This document shows, piece after piece, positions 24,126 through 35,849 of a stretch of 64,000 nucleotides of DNA. The notes under the pieces are model-generated. The model did not search any database. It was not told where the DNA came from and was given only the letters and a program-made list of their open reading frames with translations. Origin of the DNA: Voacanga thouarsii. Lineage: Eukaryota > Streptophyta > Magnoliopsida > Gentianales > Apocynaceae. The position numbers and the translations under genes were made by a program. Positions within the stretch are counted from its first letter, which is position 1; each line of letters starts with the position of its first letter. The stretch spans positions 561,501 through 625,500 of the forward strand of contig JANUWF010002059.1 of the NCBI GenBank assembly GCA_026120185.1, written 5' to 3'.

Positions 24126-25135
24126 ATGATCTTGTATGGGCTTTTTCTTGGTGTTGTGAGTGGTTTAGTTGGTTATGTGTTCAGCTCAATCAATGAGACC
24201 AAAAATAGAGATTCTTCTTGGGACAAAAAGGAGAAAATAAAATAACAATCTACCCTTTATCAAACCCTTGAAGTACTAAGCTTCAAAGACCCTCAAGAAT
24301 AGTAGAAAGTTCTACTATAATCTCACCCCAATATCCTTGAAGCAACAAAGGCAAACAAGAACAAATAGAATAGAGAAAATAGGCACTCAAGTAATGGAAT
24401 TCAAACAAACCTTAGAAAAACAAAGCAACTAAGGCCCATTCAAAGAAACCACATTGGATTATCTATAAGATTTATAGACTCATTCATAAGGAGGATTAAC
24501 CCTTAAACATGGTCTTGAACAAGATGAACAAGGAGGCTAGGGCCTCTCAATTTTCTCTCTCAAATTTGAATTAAAGTGTGTGAATTGTGTTGTCAAATCA
24601 CTAAAGGTCTATTTATACTACTCTAACCCTAGCTAAGTAATCCCTAATGTTCTATTACAGTTTAGGGTCTTAATAAGTCTTTACAAAACTTAAAATTGGA
24701 GAAAATTGGAGAAAATATCAAAAACGCGGGGCAGCCGTCGGTTACCCAGGATAGAGCCAGCGCTGGCCAGGGCTTCTACAGCTTGCACCAGTTGAGCTCT
24801 GCTTCTTGGCCGTCGCATGCAGGTTGAAGCCGTTGTTGGGCAGGTTGAAGCCAGTGCCAGTTCAGCTGCTTGGGCCAGCGCCAGCTGTACGCTAGAGGCC
24901 TCCTTTTTGGTCGAGTTTCGTCCGTCTTTGTTGCCGACTTGAGTTCTTGTTGGGGTCCTTCTTGGATAGTCATCAAAATGAGCTCTTAGCTAGCTTCCTC
25001 AACCTTCTAACCCTCTTCCATCCTCAAGCATAGTTTAATGAGCAATTGAAACTCATCTTGAAGCTTCTTGGACCTAGATCTTGTCATCGGTCCTTGTCCT
25101 TGCATGGTCACACCTCCCCCTCCTTGATCTTGACC
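24126..25135 (-). mobile_element. Gypsy 3' end fragment: polyprotein tail plus LTR
   Basis: Read on the minus strand, 25135-25010 gives GQGPMTRSRSKKLQDEF, the tail seen at the end of many Gypsy polyproteins (GPMTRSRxKxL). This is followed by a stop and then by an LTR-like region that starts TGATGACTATCC at 24975. A minus-strand TATA box (GTATAAATAG) lies at about 24610-24620. Upstream of it, at 24725-24900, is a block with repeated GCCAGCGCTGGCC-type motifs. The rest of the element and the matching target duplication are missing; the left boundary is approximate. Confidence 0.6.
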
Positions 25136-25291
25136 TCCATGATGAAGCGGAGTCTTATCAAGGCGCAGCAGAGGAAGGGGTAGCAGATGAGGGGGTAATA
25201 GCACAAGGGGCAAGGAGCAGATCTGAAAACAGGAGAAGCAAACAAGCAAGACAGGCAGGAAGCATAAAAAATGATGGTTTAGATGCTAATA

Positions 25292-25706
25292 TTAAAGGGA
25301 TCGTAGGAAAATAATAAATGCAGAGGAAAATAGCAATTTAAAATTTTTTCGAGCTAAAGTATAGGAATACTTACTTTTAGGCCATTTAAATTGAATAAAC
25401 GAAGGATTTGGATTTGGCGAAACGCTTTGGTTTGTCACAACTACTTGTTCTATAGAAATACCGGCCAAACATTGACTTATTTGTATAAAAAATTGCTAGC
25501 AGTCTTCTAAAGTATTCTCGAATCTTCTATAAGCTATCTACCGGTAAAAGTAGAATAATACGCGAAAGAATAATTTTCTTGGAAGAATATTAAGAGAGCT
25601 ATTATTTTTTTTTCAAAGAAAAAAGGCTAAAGGAAAAAACTAAAAGAATCAAAGTGCAAGAACCGACGGCTTCTAAACATAAAGAAAATTGAAAGCGCTC
25701 TCTCTC

Positions 25707-25777
<71 letters not shown>

Positions 25778-27340
25778 TGTTATCCATTGTTAATAACATC
25801 AATAACAATTAGAAAGTCAACAATTGGTCTCAAAATTGGAAATTTCAAATCTCATGAAGTACAATTCACGTGAAATCCGAAATCCTAGCTTTCTATTTTA
25901 CTTTTGTTTTGTTTCCTTTCCTTTCCTTTTTCCTTTTTTTCTTTAAATTTGGGACGACTATCCTTTGTTCTAAAATAACAAAAACCATCATACACAACCC
26001 TAGTGGGCTAAGGTATATTTCTAATTAGCCTAAGACTAATTAAATAGCTCCCTTATTAGTTAATTAATCCACTTAGACCCAATATAAAATTGTCCCAAAT
26101 AATTAATTAATAAAATAATTTAATTAAATTGGCTTAAGACTAATTAAATAGCTCCCTTATTAATTAATTAATCCACTTGGACCCAATATAAAATTACCTA
26201 AGTTAATTAATTAATAAACTAGTTTAATTAAATTAGCCCAATAAATTATTTTAGTCAAAATAAATAATTAATTGAACTCCTAGAACAATTCTTCCATTAT
26301 TAATTCACCTAATAAGCCCATGTAGTAAATAAATTTATTAAGGTTACTTGAGTTACTCTGGGGACCAAAAGACATGTTATTCTTGTCTACTAAAATGACC
26401 AAAATACACTTACTAATAAATAGCCATATTTTATCATTTTAAATATTTCATTTATCATCATGTGAAAATATTGACCTCAAGAATAATATTGCAAGCACGA
26501 TGTCCTCGACCTGCAAGTATAATGATGAAAATATCCTTCTACCTAACACCCGTCATTGAGATAGGAAAAAATATACGAACACCTTTCTCAACGACATCTA
26601 TCATCCTTTGATAACTAGTGCGATAATCCATGACTTCCAATATACATCAACTTATTTCCAGGAGTTACCTAAAAGCATACTTACTAAATCACGTTTCCCA
26701 GAGTCCTGGTTTATGTAGATTATCCCGAAAAATCACAAGGGGGTGATATTTTCACTAAGTGAAGCGCAAAAGCTCTATTGTATAAGCTCATCTTAATTAA
26801 CTAGAGTTATATAGCCAACATATAAGGTTATTGAACCTGTGTTAAGACCTTACCCGTCATACATCAAAGTGCACAAGTCTAACTTCACCAGACCACCAAT
26901 TTATACTTAAGTCTAAAGGTACTCGTCCACACAGTTGTGGCGATAAGCCAATCTTATTTAGTATTGTACTTTTATAAAGATTATTATAATGTGGTCCAAT
27001 TCTATGTATTCTAAATACGCTTACAGTGTTGCATGAGTGGACTACTCACTAGTCAAAGGTAAACCATTCCCAATTTAAAAACTATAGTGTAATTATCTAA
27101 ATCTTTATAAAGTGTCCAACTTTATCAATCGATCGAGAACAATTTTTTTCCTTATGTGTTAGTAGCCCATAATCTACACCTTACTATAAAAGCTCGACTT
27201 AATCACACAGATTACTTACTAAGATACTTAGACCTTAATGTGCATAAATATATAAACAAACAAACATTAATAAATGAAGTATTTAGTTAATTTCCAAAAT
27301 ACCAAAATACATTATCCATTTTGGGTATACATTTCAATAA
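25292..27340 (-). repeat. Copia element 2, 3' LTR
   Basis: About 2.05 kb, matching 48293-49651 in order and orientation. Both carry AATAGCAATTT near their left end, a TG microsatellite (25714-25774) and an internal duplicated segment (26020-26230 here, 48965-49165 there). The minus strand of its right edge reads GGGAGA then TTATTGAAATGTATACCC: a polypurine tract followed by a decayed TGTTGGAATGTATACCC LTR start. Both ends are approximate by a few bases. Confidence 0.8.
25714..25774. repeat. (TG)30 microsatellite
   Basis: Uninterrupted TG run within the Copia 3' LTR. The 5' LTR has only a short TG run at the same place (about 48694-48709). Confidence 0.97.
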
Positions 27341-28742
27341 TCTCCCATTTACACTAAATGGCTATGATAGTCCAGATGTGTTTACCCCTATGATATCCAA
27401 GTGTCTTCAGAACACTTTCTCCGTCAAAGGCTTGGTAAAAGGGTTTGCTAGATTGTTTGTAGAGGAAAACTGATTAACCAATACCTCCCATTTCTGAATG
27501 AACTTCTGGATTAGGTGATACTTCATCCAATGTGCTTGTCCTTCCCATGGTTTCTTGGCTCCTTACATTGTGACACAGCCTCTAGAATTGTCATAATATA
27601 TGAGAATGGGCCTATCTATTTGTGGCGCAACTCCAAGTTCTATGAGGAACTTCTAGAGCCAAATCGCTTCTTTTGAAACTTCTGAAGCTACCACATACTT
27701 AGCTTCCATGGTAGAATCAACAATATAAGGTTACTTAATACTCCTCCATAAAATAACCCCTCCAAACAAAGCGAAAATGTATCCACTAGTAGATTTTCTT
27801 TCATCTTTATCTGCCTAGAAGTATGTGTCAGTATAATTAATAGGAATTAAATTGCCAACTCCGTAAACAAGCATGTAATCCCTTGTTCCCTTTAAGTACT
27901 TAAGTATATGCTTTATAGCTTGCCAATATTCTTCCCTTGAGTCTGACTGATACCTGCTAACCATGCCTACTGCAAAACAAATATCTGGTTTTGTACAAAA
28001 TATGGCATACATGAGGCTTTCCATTACTAAGGCATAGGGAATCCTTTTCATCCTTTCCTTTTCTTTTTGTATCTTAGGACACTATTTTGAAGACAAGGTC
28101 AATCCATGCCCAAAGGGTATGATGGCCCTTTTACACTGATCCATGCTAAACCTAGTCAATATCTTATCAATGTAAGCAGATTGGGATAAGTCTAACATTC
28201 TTTACTTCCTATCTCTAAGAAGCTTTATACCAAGAATATAGCTAGCTTCTTCCATATCCTTCATACTAAATTAACTTGATAGTCAAGCCTTTATAGATGA
28301 CAATGTCCCTATATTATTTCCAATGAGTAGAATGTCATATACATAAAGTATCATAAAAGACGCATTGTTCCCATCTGCCTTCGTATACATGCATGGTTCA
28401 TCCACGTTTTATATGAAATCATAAAAGTTTACAGTATCATCTAATGCTTGCTTATTTCCATAAATAGATTTCTTAAGCTTATAGACCATATGTTCTAGGC
28501 CTTTCACAATAAAGCCTTTAGGCTGGGTTATGTAGATGTCTTTACTAAGATAGCTATTTAGAAAGGCTGTCTTGACATCAATTAGCCATATCTCATAGTC
28601 ATAATGACATGCGATGGCCAAGAGAATGTGAATTGACTTAAGCATGGTAACATGTAAAAAGGTATCCTCATAATCGATCCCTTCTTTCTGAGTATAACAT
28701 TTTACAACCAACGTTGCTTTATAGGTTTCCACCTTTCTATCT

Positions 28743-29890
28743 CACTACAAAGAAAAATGATAATTAGCGGCGGATATTTGCGACAACTTCTGGGTCGTCG
28801 CTAATTTGTGATGAAATAGTGATGGGAGTAAAAAATTTAAAAATAAATCTATTTTTTTTAAAGTCCGTTGCTATTACCGATGGATTAGCGTCAGACATTT
28901 AGCCGTTGCCAATTAGAGATGGATTTGCAACAATTTTTTTTTTTTTAATTATTCATTCGCACTAATTAAATTGAAAGCTATCGCAAATTTGTCGCTAATT
29001 AGTAACGGCTTTGCGACAACCCTTTTTAATATTTAATTAACACTAAAAAATTAAAGTACCATCTCAAATCTATTCCTAATTAATGACGGCTTTGCGATGG
29101 CCATCCAAAATTCAAAAATAAATTTAATTTTCAAATATATTTTTAATTTTTTGATGGTGGTCGCAATGCCTCGCAAATTAGTAACAGATTTGTGACGGCT
29201 TTCCAAAATTTGAAAATAAATTTATTTTTTAAAATTTGAAAAAATGACTCATCGCAAATCCCTCGCTAATTAGCTATGGATTTGTGACAAAAAATTAGTT
29301 CGTCGCAAATCCCTCGCAAATTTGTCACTATTTTACAAAAAAAATATACTATATTATTAATATATAGCACAATAAATCACAAAAACATCAATAGTTTAAT
29401 CGTGCAACACGTGTTCCCCTACAATAAATATGCGGGTTCTAGCCCGCATCCGATATAATCACATAATATTCATGGCAGGTCGGCGCAAATGGGGCGGGTC
29501 GGGTCGGGTTCAATTAGTCGGGTCAGGGAGCTAATTAATAAATTTTTTAAAAATAAAAATTTTTGACCGCTGCAAATCTATCACTAAATTAATTAATTTT
29601 TTTAAAATAAAATTTTTTTTGCTGTCGCAAATTCGTCGCTAAATTAATTAAATTTTTTAAATAAAAAAAAATATTGTCACAAATCTGTTACTAAATTAAT
29701 TGCTTTTTTTTAAAAAAAGTAAAAAAATTTTGTCGTTGCAAATCCATCGCTGTATTAATTATAAACTTAATTATATTGTCATCAATTAAATGACCATCGC
29801 AAATCCGTCATATTTTCATTCCGTCACAATTTGCGATGCTTGTTTTAGCGACAGTCATAATCCGTCGCTAATATGTTGCTAAACTCGATT
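28743..29890. mobile_element. CACTA-like non-autonomous element, one terminus decayed, TSD TCT
   Basis: Starts CACTACAAAGAAAAATGATA. TCT stands on both sides (28740-28742, 29891-29893) and the Copia reading resumes across it. The right end lacks the outer CACTACAA complement (it ends AAACTCGATT), so that terminus is damaged. The interior holds more than a dozen copies of CGTCGCAAATC / GTCGCTAATTAG in both orientations, unlike the repeats of the 2917-12931 element, so it is a different family. A GC-rich piece with GGGTCGGGTCGGGTT lies at about 29480-29530. Confidence 0.75.
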
Positions 29891-30015
29891 TCTGCATCTC
29901 TCCTTCTCTTGTATACCCATTTGCACCTTATAGATTTAATCCCTTTACGTGTGGTGACAAGATCCTAGACCTGATTGAGATATATGGACTTAATCTCGGC
30001 ATTCATTACTATTTG

Positions 30016-31472
30016 TGATGTGTTTCGATTTGAGTATAAAAATCATATAAAAATAAGCATATTCCCAATCAAGTTAAATTAAAACGTTAACTCAAATTAC
30101 ACATATGAGTAAGCATACTCATCATTAAGCATAGCATAGGGTTTAAAACGAGTGTTGATCCTAAAGGAACAAGTATGCATTAATCACTTTTCTTTCATTG
30201 TTTAACTGACTCAATAAAGTGAAAAAGAAATAAAAAGGAAAAGAAAATAAAAGAGTATATACATGTCAATATGGAGAATTATGTAACTTAAACCATTATT
30301 TTGACAAACACGACCTTAAAGTATCCAATCCTTATCATAACTAATCATTTTCTTGGCATTATGAAGGATTAAGATAGATTCACTTCTTTTTCAATCCGTG
30401 AAATCACTATCTTTTAGACAAATTAGCATAACATATTCTGTTTCAACTAATTCACCTAAAAGATACATTAAACACAACCCTTGATTAAATTTCCATATTC
30501 TGGCAAACTTAAAACATGAAATTAACCAATGAATCCATATTTTGGCAGACATCAATTAACCTTTAATTACCTAGTTTTCGCAATTAACCTCTTTTTCAAG
30601 CAAGTTAAGAGACAATAAATATGAAATTTACAAATTGAAACCACCATCAATCTCTTTTTCAAGCAAGTTAATGAAAAGAAACAACCAATTAATCTCATAA
30701 TCAACCCAAGTAATTAAATACCAAGAATAACAATCAATTAATCAAAAGATCAAAGTAATCCTAAAAATCATGAATACTGAAAACAATGTCAAATTACAAT
30801 AAAACAATTAATACATCATTGTTTAAGAAAAAGAAAACAAAGTAAAAGAAAGCACTCATAGACAAGCCTCATTCTTCTTCCTTTGTAGACCCTCTTGTAC
30901 AATCCTCTTTGATTTGAAGAATTCCTCCTTGATTTTGAGTGTTTTGCTATTTTGATCTGTGAATTCCCCATTTAATCTTGTGTTTTCCCTCTGTTTATAG
31001 GTTTTAGAAGTTCCTAAATTCGTTGTTGTAGGGTTTCTGGCCGACTAGAAGTAGGAAAATACTAAAACTCTTCAAATTGCCAAAAAAAATGCGCACAAAA
31101 ATCGAGGCACTACCTCAGCATCAATGCACAGTCGGCACTGCCTGTCCTACCTAGGGCCGGTGCCGGTTGTGGTCTGTTCCTTTATTCATTTGCCAATTTT
31201 TCTTTATTTTCGCACCATCCCTTCCAGAGTGCAGCCGGCGCTGCCTCTGGCCTCCTAGCCGGCGCCAGTTCCCCTGTCCTAGTCGACGCCGCCTCTACTC
31301 TGTTTAGCGACGCTTTTGTCTTATTTTACTCCTAAAATCTGAAATAATGCATAAAATACCTTTCCAACGGTAAAATTTTAAATATAAAGGAATATAACCA
31401 GTTATTGAACAAAATGTATCACAAAATAACCTCAAATAACTAGAAAATATATGACTAATTTAGGCCCTATCA
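30016..31472 (-). repeat. Gypsy B 3' LTR
   Basis: 1457 bp. Minus-strand TATA box CCTATAAAC at about 30990. Upstream, at 31085-31310, a block with repeated GCCGGCGCC / GGTGCCGG motifs. Nearly the same text as 37506-38975, apart from scattered changes and a piece near 38690-38780 present only in the 5' copy. Confidence 0.93.
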
Positions 31473-31489
31473 CATTCCCCCACACTTAG
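31473..31489 (-). promoter_or_regulatory. Polypurine tract of Gypsy B
   Basis: Minus strand AAGTGTGGGGGAATG directly before the 3' LTR start TGATAGGG. Confidence 0.85.
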
Positions 31490-31493
31490 CTCC

Positions 31494-31511
31494 TTGCTTG
31501 TCCTCAAGCAA
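31494..31511. promoter_or_regulatory. Conserved stem-loop next to the PPT of Gypsy B
   Basis: TTGCTTGTCCTCAAGCAA, the same palindrome as at 8478-8497 in Gypsy A. Confidence 0.75.
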
Positions 31512-33490
31512 AGTATCAAAGATAAGTAGGAAAAAACACAAGTTTTCACAAAATCACTCAATCAATTTCAAAATAGTATTCTAATGTTTTCTTTATTCAA
31601 GACAACTAGACATATGCTACTATACCTTTCATAACAAATGCAAGACTTGTGTAAGTGAAAAAATGACTAGTAGAACCATCCCAACACTGAACATCATTCT
31701 CAAACCATTTGAAAGAATTTAGTTCAAGAAAAATATGCATTCCATAAGCTTACTTTTCATACACTCTCTCCACTAATCCAAGACATATCATGATTCTACT
31801 TAGGTCAAGTAGGACTTTCAAGCTTGTAATGTAAGGCTAAAGGGTTTGTAATATAGCTTGTCAAACAAAGGACATAGGAGAATCAAATATCAAAGAAGAT
31901 AAAAGTTTGCAAGAAAAGGATAAACAAAATGTACCAAGAGATTCTAAACTTTTCTTGCTTTCCTATCCCAAAATCAATCAACAACTCATATCCTTGTATA
32001 GCACTCATAGTACAATTCAAGCAAATCTTGCATTCTCTTTATCAATCATTCTCAACTCATCAATAATTTTGCACAAGATCATCAAAATTTCAGCAATGGT
32101 GCCAAGGAATTGATATGAACTCAAGTTTTTCAGAAATACCTCCAGCTCAACCAACATTCTTCTTGTGCTCTTCTTTTCTTTTTCTTTCAACTTTTCTTTC
32201 TTTTTCTCTTCTCTTCAAATGCTGTTGTTGTTTGTTTCTCAATTTTTTCTTTCAATATTTTCTAGCAGCTTTTTAGTTTTCTTAATCTTTCTTTTATTTC
32301 TTTTGTTTTTTTCTTTTCTCCTTTCACCACTCCAACTCGAGTCATGACTGAAAGTAACAAGTCATAATATTCACACAAGTATTTCCCCTCACAATTCTTC
32401 TACTTGTACCTTTATCCATCAAGAGCAATCAAAGATTTGGAAGATAAATCAAACTCTCAGAAAGAAGTAATGGAAAAAGTATGATAACGAGTTTTAAGAA
32501 AGAAATTAACAATTTAGGCTCAAAATAGACACTAGGGATAATATCAAATAGGTAGGCTTGAAAAGCTCAAACTATCCAAAGAAAGCCTATTACCATCATC
32601 CTTAAGTTAAATCATGAATGTCATTCTTATTTCGCCTCGAGAGGTATTCAAGTAAGTTCTAGAATGCTCAATGAATTTTAGCAAAAAAATAGGTTTAAGA
32701 ACAATGTAAAGCATTTGATCAAGAACTACTTAGTCCAAGTGCGTGCAAAAAGTCATACATAAGCCACAATTGATATAGAACATATGCTCTATGATCTAGC
32801 ACAAAGACAGGCATTAAAAATACATCTTGAAAACTCAAAGAAATATCAGAAAAAATTTTGAAAAAATTGCTCAAAAGGTTCAAAGAAGAATCTCAAGAAG
32901 AATGAAGCATAGAAGAATTCTCATTCTAACGACTCTCCCCACACTTAAACTGGAAATTGTCCTTAATAGCCAAACAAATAGAACAAGAAAATATCACCAT
33001 GGGACCAAAAATAAAGAGGAAAAGAGAAGAAAGAAAATACTTCCATTACAATGGGCATTCTCCGACACAAAAGTTGAGTTCTAGCAGAAAGGAGCATTGT
33101 CGAAGTACCTAAAAAGAAAAATACAAAAGAAACACACCAAAGCATAAAAACTAGAAAAGAAAAATAAGCAAAAAGTAAAGAAAATAGTATAAAAAAGAAA
33201 AGTACAAGAACTAACTAGAAAAGTCATGAAAATATAAAGGAAAAACAATAGTGATAAGTAGAAACAAGTGTAGAACAATCATCTCAATCCTTCCCATCAT
33301 CATCAGCACCATGTGCTAAAATGCCAGCATTGTCATGTAGGCCCAGAAAACGCTGTATCCACTAAGCCCATTGCTGCTCCATATTCATCTGCCTCCGGGC
33401 AATGTCATCGATGGAGTCACGCATGTATAGCAGCATCTCTGTCTGCTGAGCTAGCTACCCCATCATTGCGGCCTCAAAGTCAATCCTTGG
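31512..33490 (-). other. Gypsy B 3' untranslated interior
   Basis: About 2 kb without recognisable protein. It contains a pyrimidine-rich plus-strand stretch (32160-32340) and A/G-rich stretches (33000-33250). The 32935-32980 piece (CCCCACACTTAAACTGGAAATTGTCC) resembles the polypurine-adjacent text and 9578-9600 of Gypsy A. Confidence 0.65.
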
Positions 33491-34482
33491 TTAGGACTGT
33501 GAACTACTAGCTCGTGCTCGTGATGGTAGTGGTGGGTGCCGCTCCTCCACAGGTGATGGCTGAACCTGACCGAGATACTTGACCTCATGAGGAGTTAGCC
33601 ATTTTTTCAGCTCCTGGCTATACTTGTACATACAGTTCATTAATGTTTGCTCCATAACCATGTCATGCTCAGTGGTAGTCTCCATCAATTCCCCCTCAGT
33701 ACTAATACCAAAACCATTCAAAATTTTCATGATGATTAGAGGAAATATGAAGGCTTTGGTAGAGAGACAATAATGAACCACATCCCTAATGGATTGTATG
33801 ATCAATGGGGCAAGAGGGATAGGCTGAGTGGTCATCATCCTATATAAGATGTACATATCAATAAGGAGTGTCTTATTAAATCTACTGGCACGGGGTACAA
33901 CATTAAACCCAAACATGTATACTAGAACCCTAAAGTTGGCATCAAAATCATTGCAAGAGTAGAAGCTGTTAGCTTGGAAAGCATGTTGCTTGTGCAACCC
34001 TAAAGTTTCTCTAGTTCCACTAGAATCCCAATTTAGGTCAAAAAGAATTTTTTTATTATTAATATCTATACTTTGCCAAGAATCATCATCATACACATGG
34101 ATAAGAGTAGCTAAATGGTCTCATGTGATGATAATGGGGGTTCCCTTCACTCTTGTCTCAATATGCGGAAGGTGTTTATTACCCTTTTTACTCATGTTGG
34201 CATAGAACTCTTTTATTAGCACTGGACAATAATCTCCTTTTAGCTATAATATAGGTCCCCACCTAGCCTCCTAAACATCATTCCTAGTTTAAGGGCACGG
34301 TCTAGGGTAGGTATAAAGGTATGCTCCACAATAATCTTATTTGAAACCCTCCTATTGTACCACTCCTCACAAGATGGATCAATGAAATCAGCTAGCCTAA
34401 GGAACAGGGGGTCTACAGATGAAGAGGCTGAGGAAGAAGAAGCTCTAGCCATCTTAAATGATTGGCCCCGTGCTCTAGACAT
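33491..34482 (-). pseudogene. Extra ORF of Gypsy B, 'putative plant transposon protein' type
   Basis: The N-terminal piece (34482-34240) begins MSRARGQSFKMARASSSSAS and contains LADFIDPSCEEWYNRR and IIVEHTFIPTLDRA. After a break, 34096-33491 continues with a 201-residue reading containing FNVVPRASRFNKTLLIDMYI, LIIQSIRDVVHYCLSTKAFI, GISTEGELMETTTEHDM and a tail rich in proline and serine. This layout resembles the plant family annotated as putative plant transposon protein (Pfam Transposase_32), which accompanies Tat/Athila elements; its function is unknown. At least one frameshift lies at about 34100-34240. Its start region is duplicated just upstream (34566-34788). Assignment is by recollection of the family pattern, not by a search. 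Confidence 0.6.
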
Positions 34483-34788
34483 ATTAGCAAGGAGATAGTA
34501 AAGATAGGAATATAAGGACTGGGCAGCTCAAAGATTTTAGAAGGGTATGATCTCCCTTGTTTCAAGCCCTCCTATTGTACCACTCCTCACAAGATAGATC
34601 AATGAAATCAGCTGGCCTAAGGAACATGGGGTCTATAGATGAAGAGGTTGAGGAAGAAGAAGCTCTAGCCTTCTTAGATGATTGGCCCCGTGCTCTAGAC
34701 ATATTAGCATGGAGAGAGTAGTAAAGATAGGAATATAAGGACTGGGCAGCTCAAAGATTTTAGAAAGGTATGATCTCCCCTGTTTCAA
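34346..34788. repeat. Tandem duplication of about 220 bp at the start of the extra ORF
   Basis: 34346-34565 and 34566-34788 are near-identical. Both contain CCTCCTATTGTACCACTCCT, GATTGGCCCCGTGCTCTAGA and GGACTGGGCAGCTCAAAGAT at an offset of 220 bases. The second copy adds a few bases (AGAGTAGTAAAG). Confidence 0.93.
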
Positions 34789-35849
34789 ACACAATACATA
34801 ACTCAACCCTCAACCAACTCACACCACTATGCCTAAACTCCTCAAAGTATACCTGGCACCAAACAACAACCAATTCAATTTCTTCCAATCGATCCACCAT
34901 AATTTACAACACAACCTGTTAGAATAAGCATAAAAGCTCACAGTAAAGTATAAATGTGTTGAACAAACCCAATGTATCTGGATGCTCATAACATGATCAT
35001 GTGAATTATGGAATTATCATGGCACTATAGTAATCAAGTGTAAGACAATTCAAGGCCAATGTGCACTAGTTACTCAATTATCATAATAGCCATAATCATC
35101 CCTTTAAGCAAATACACAAACCCCCTAATGATCATGTGAATGAATCAAGTACTCAAGAATTATTAGCTCATAATATATCCAATGTTATGAAGTTCACAAG
35201 TTAAGTCACAATGCAAGACAACATTATATATCCCAAATTTCGGCCAAAAATATACCTAAAATTAGAAAAATTTACCTACAACATTTTAACCGTAGGAATT
35301 CAAGAAAAAATCATACTTTTATGTTCTCCTATGCATGGGCAAGCAAAAGATGCAATCTTTTTTCAAAAATCAAAGCTTCTTGAAAGTGGATTGAAGATTG
35401 GGTTCTTGTGAATAACGGAAGATTTAGAGAATTTTAATCTATAGAATCAACAAAAGAATGATAGATTGATGTTCTAAAAGTGTTTGGGAGGTGAAAAATC
35501 AAATCTTGAGAGGTTTGGAAGGTGAAGCCGATGCGGGTTAGAGAGGATTTGAGAGGGAGTTGGAGAATTTGAAAGAAAAAGTGGCCAAAATAGCCTATTT
35601 TAAATTCTTGCCCTGACAGGAGCCGACGTCGGTTCTGGGCCTAGTCGGCACTGGTTGCTTTCTGTTCGGGCTCCGAATTTTTTTTTTTCTTGAAAAAAAT
35701 GAAATAAAAATGATGAACATACAGTAATGATGAACAATGCAATTTAATTCATGAAGAAATAAATAAAATGAAACAAAATGACAAAAATAAAAATTGTTCC
35801 AAATCACAAAAACTTAAAGCAAAATGACTTCAATGATTTCCACGGCCTT
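34789..35849 (-). other. Gypsy B spacer between gag and extra ORF
   Basis: About 1 kb of AT-rich non-coding DNA where pol would be expected. Near 35620-35660 a piece with GGAGCCGACGTCGGTTC and GGCCTAGTCGGCACTGG repeats the motif type of the LTR block. The minus-strand DNA past 35660 is A/T-rich down to the end of gag near 35850. Confidence 0.65.

Larger units (their letters stand above)
15838..25291 (+). mobile_element. Mutator-like element (MULE), interrupted and decayed
   Basis: The left end (AGGTAAATTATCCTATGACC) resembles GGGTAAATTA-type terminal sequences of plant MULEs. The element carries a plant MURA-type transposase N-terminus at 23169-24125. It is broken by the chromovirus solo LTR (16554-22947) and by a minus-strand Gypsy end (24126-25135), and ends where the Copia LTR begins (about 25292). 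No right terminal repeat and no catalytic DDE region are seen. The left boundary is judged from sequence resemblance only. Confidence 0.6.

Noticed and set aside
25602..25808. 68-residue minus-strand reading with a His-Thr repeat
   Set aside because: It is the translation of the (TG)n microsatellite inside the Copia LTR.
32165..32347. 60-residue Phe/Ser-rich reading
   Set aside because: Pyrimidine-rich low-complexity DNA in the Gypsy B interior.
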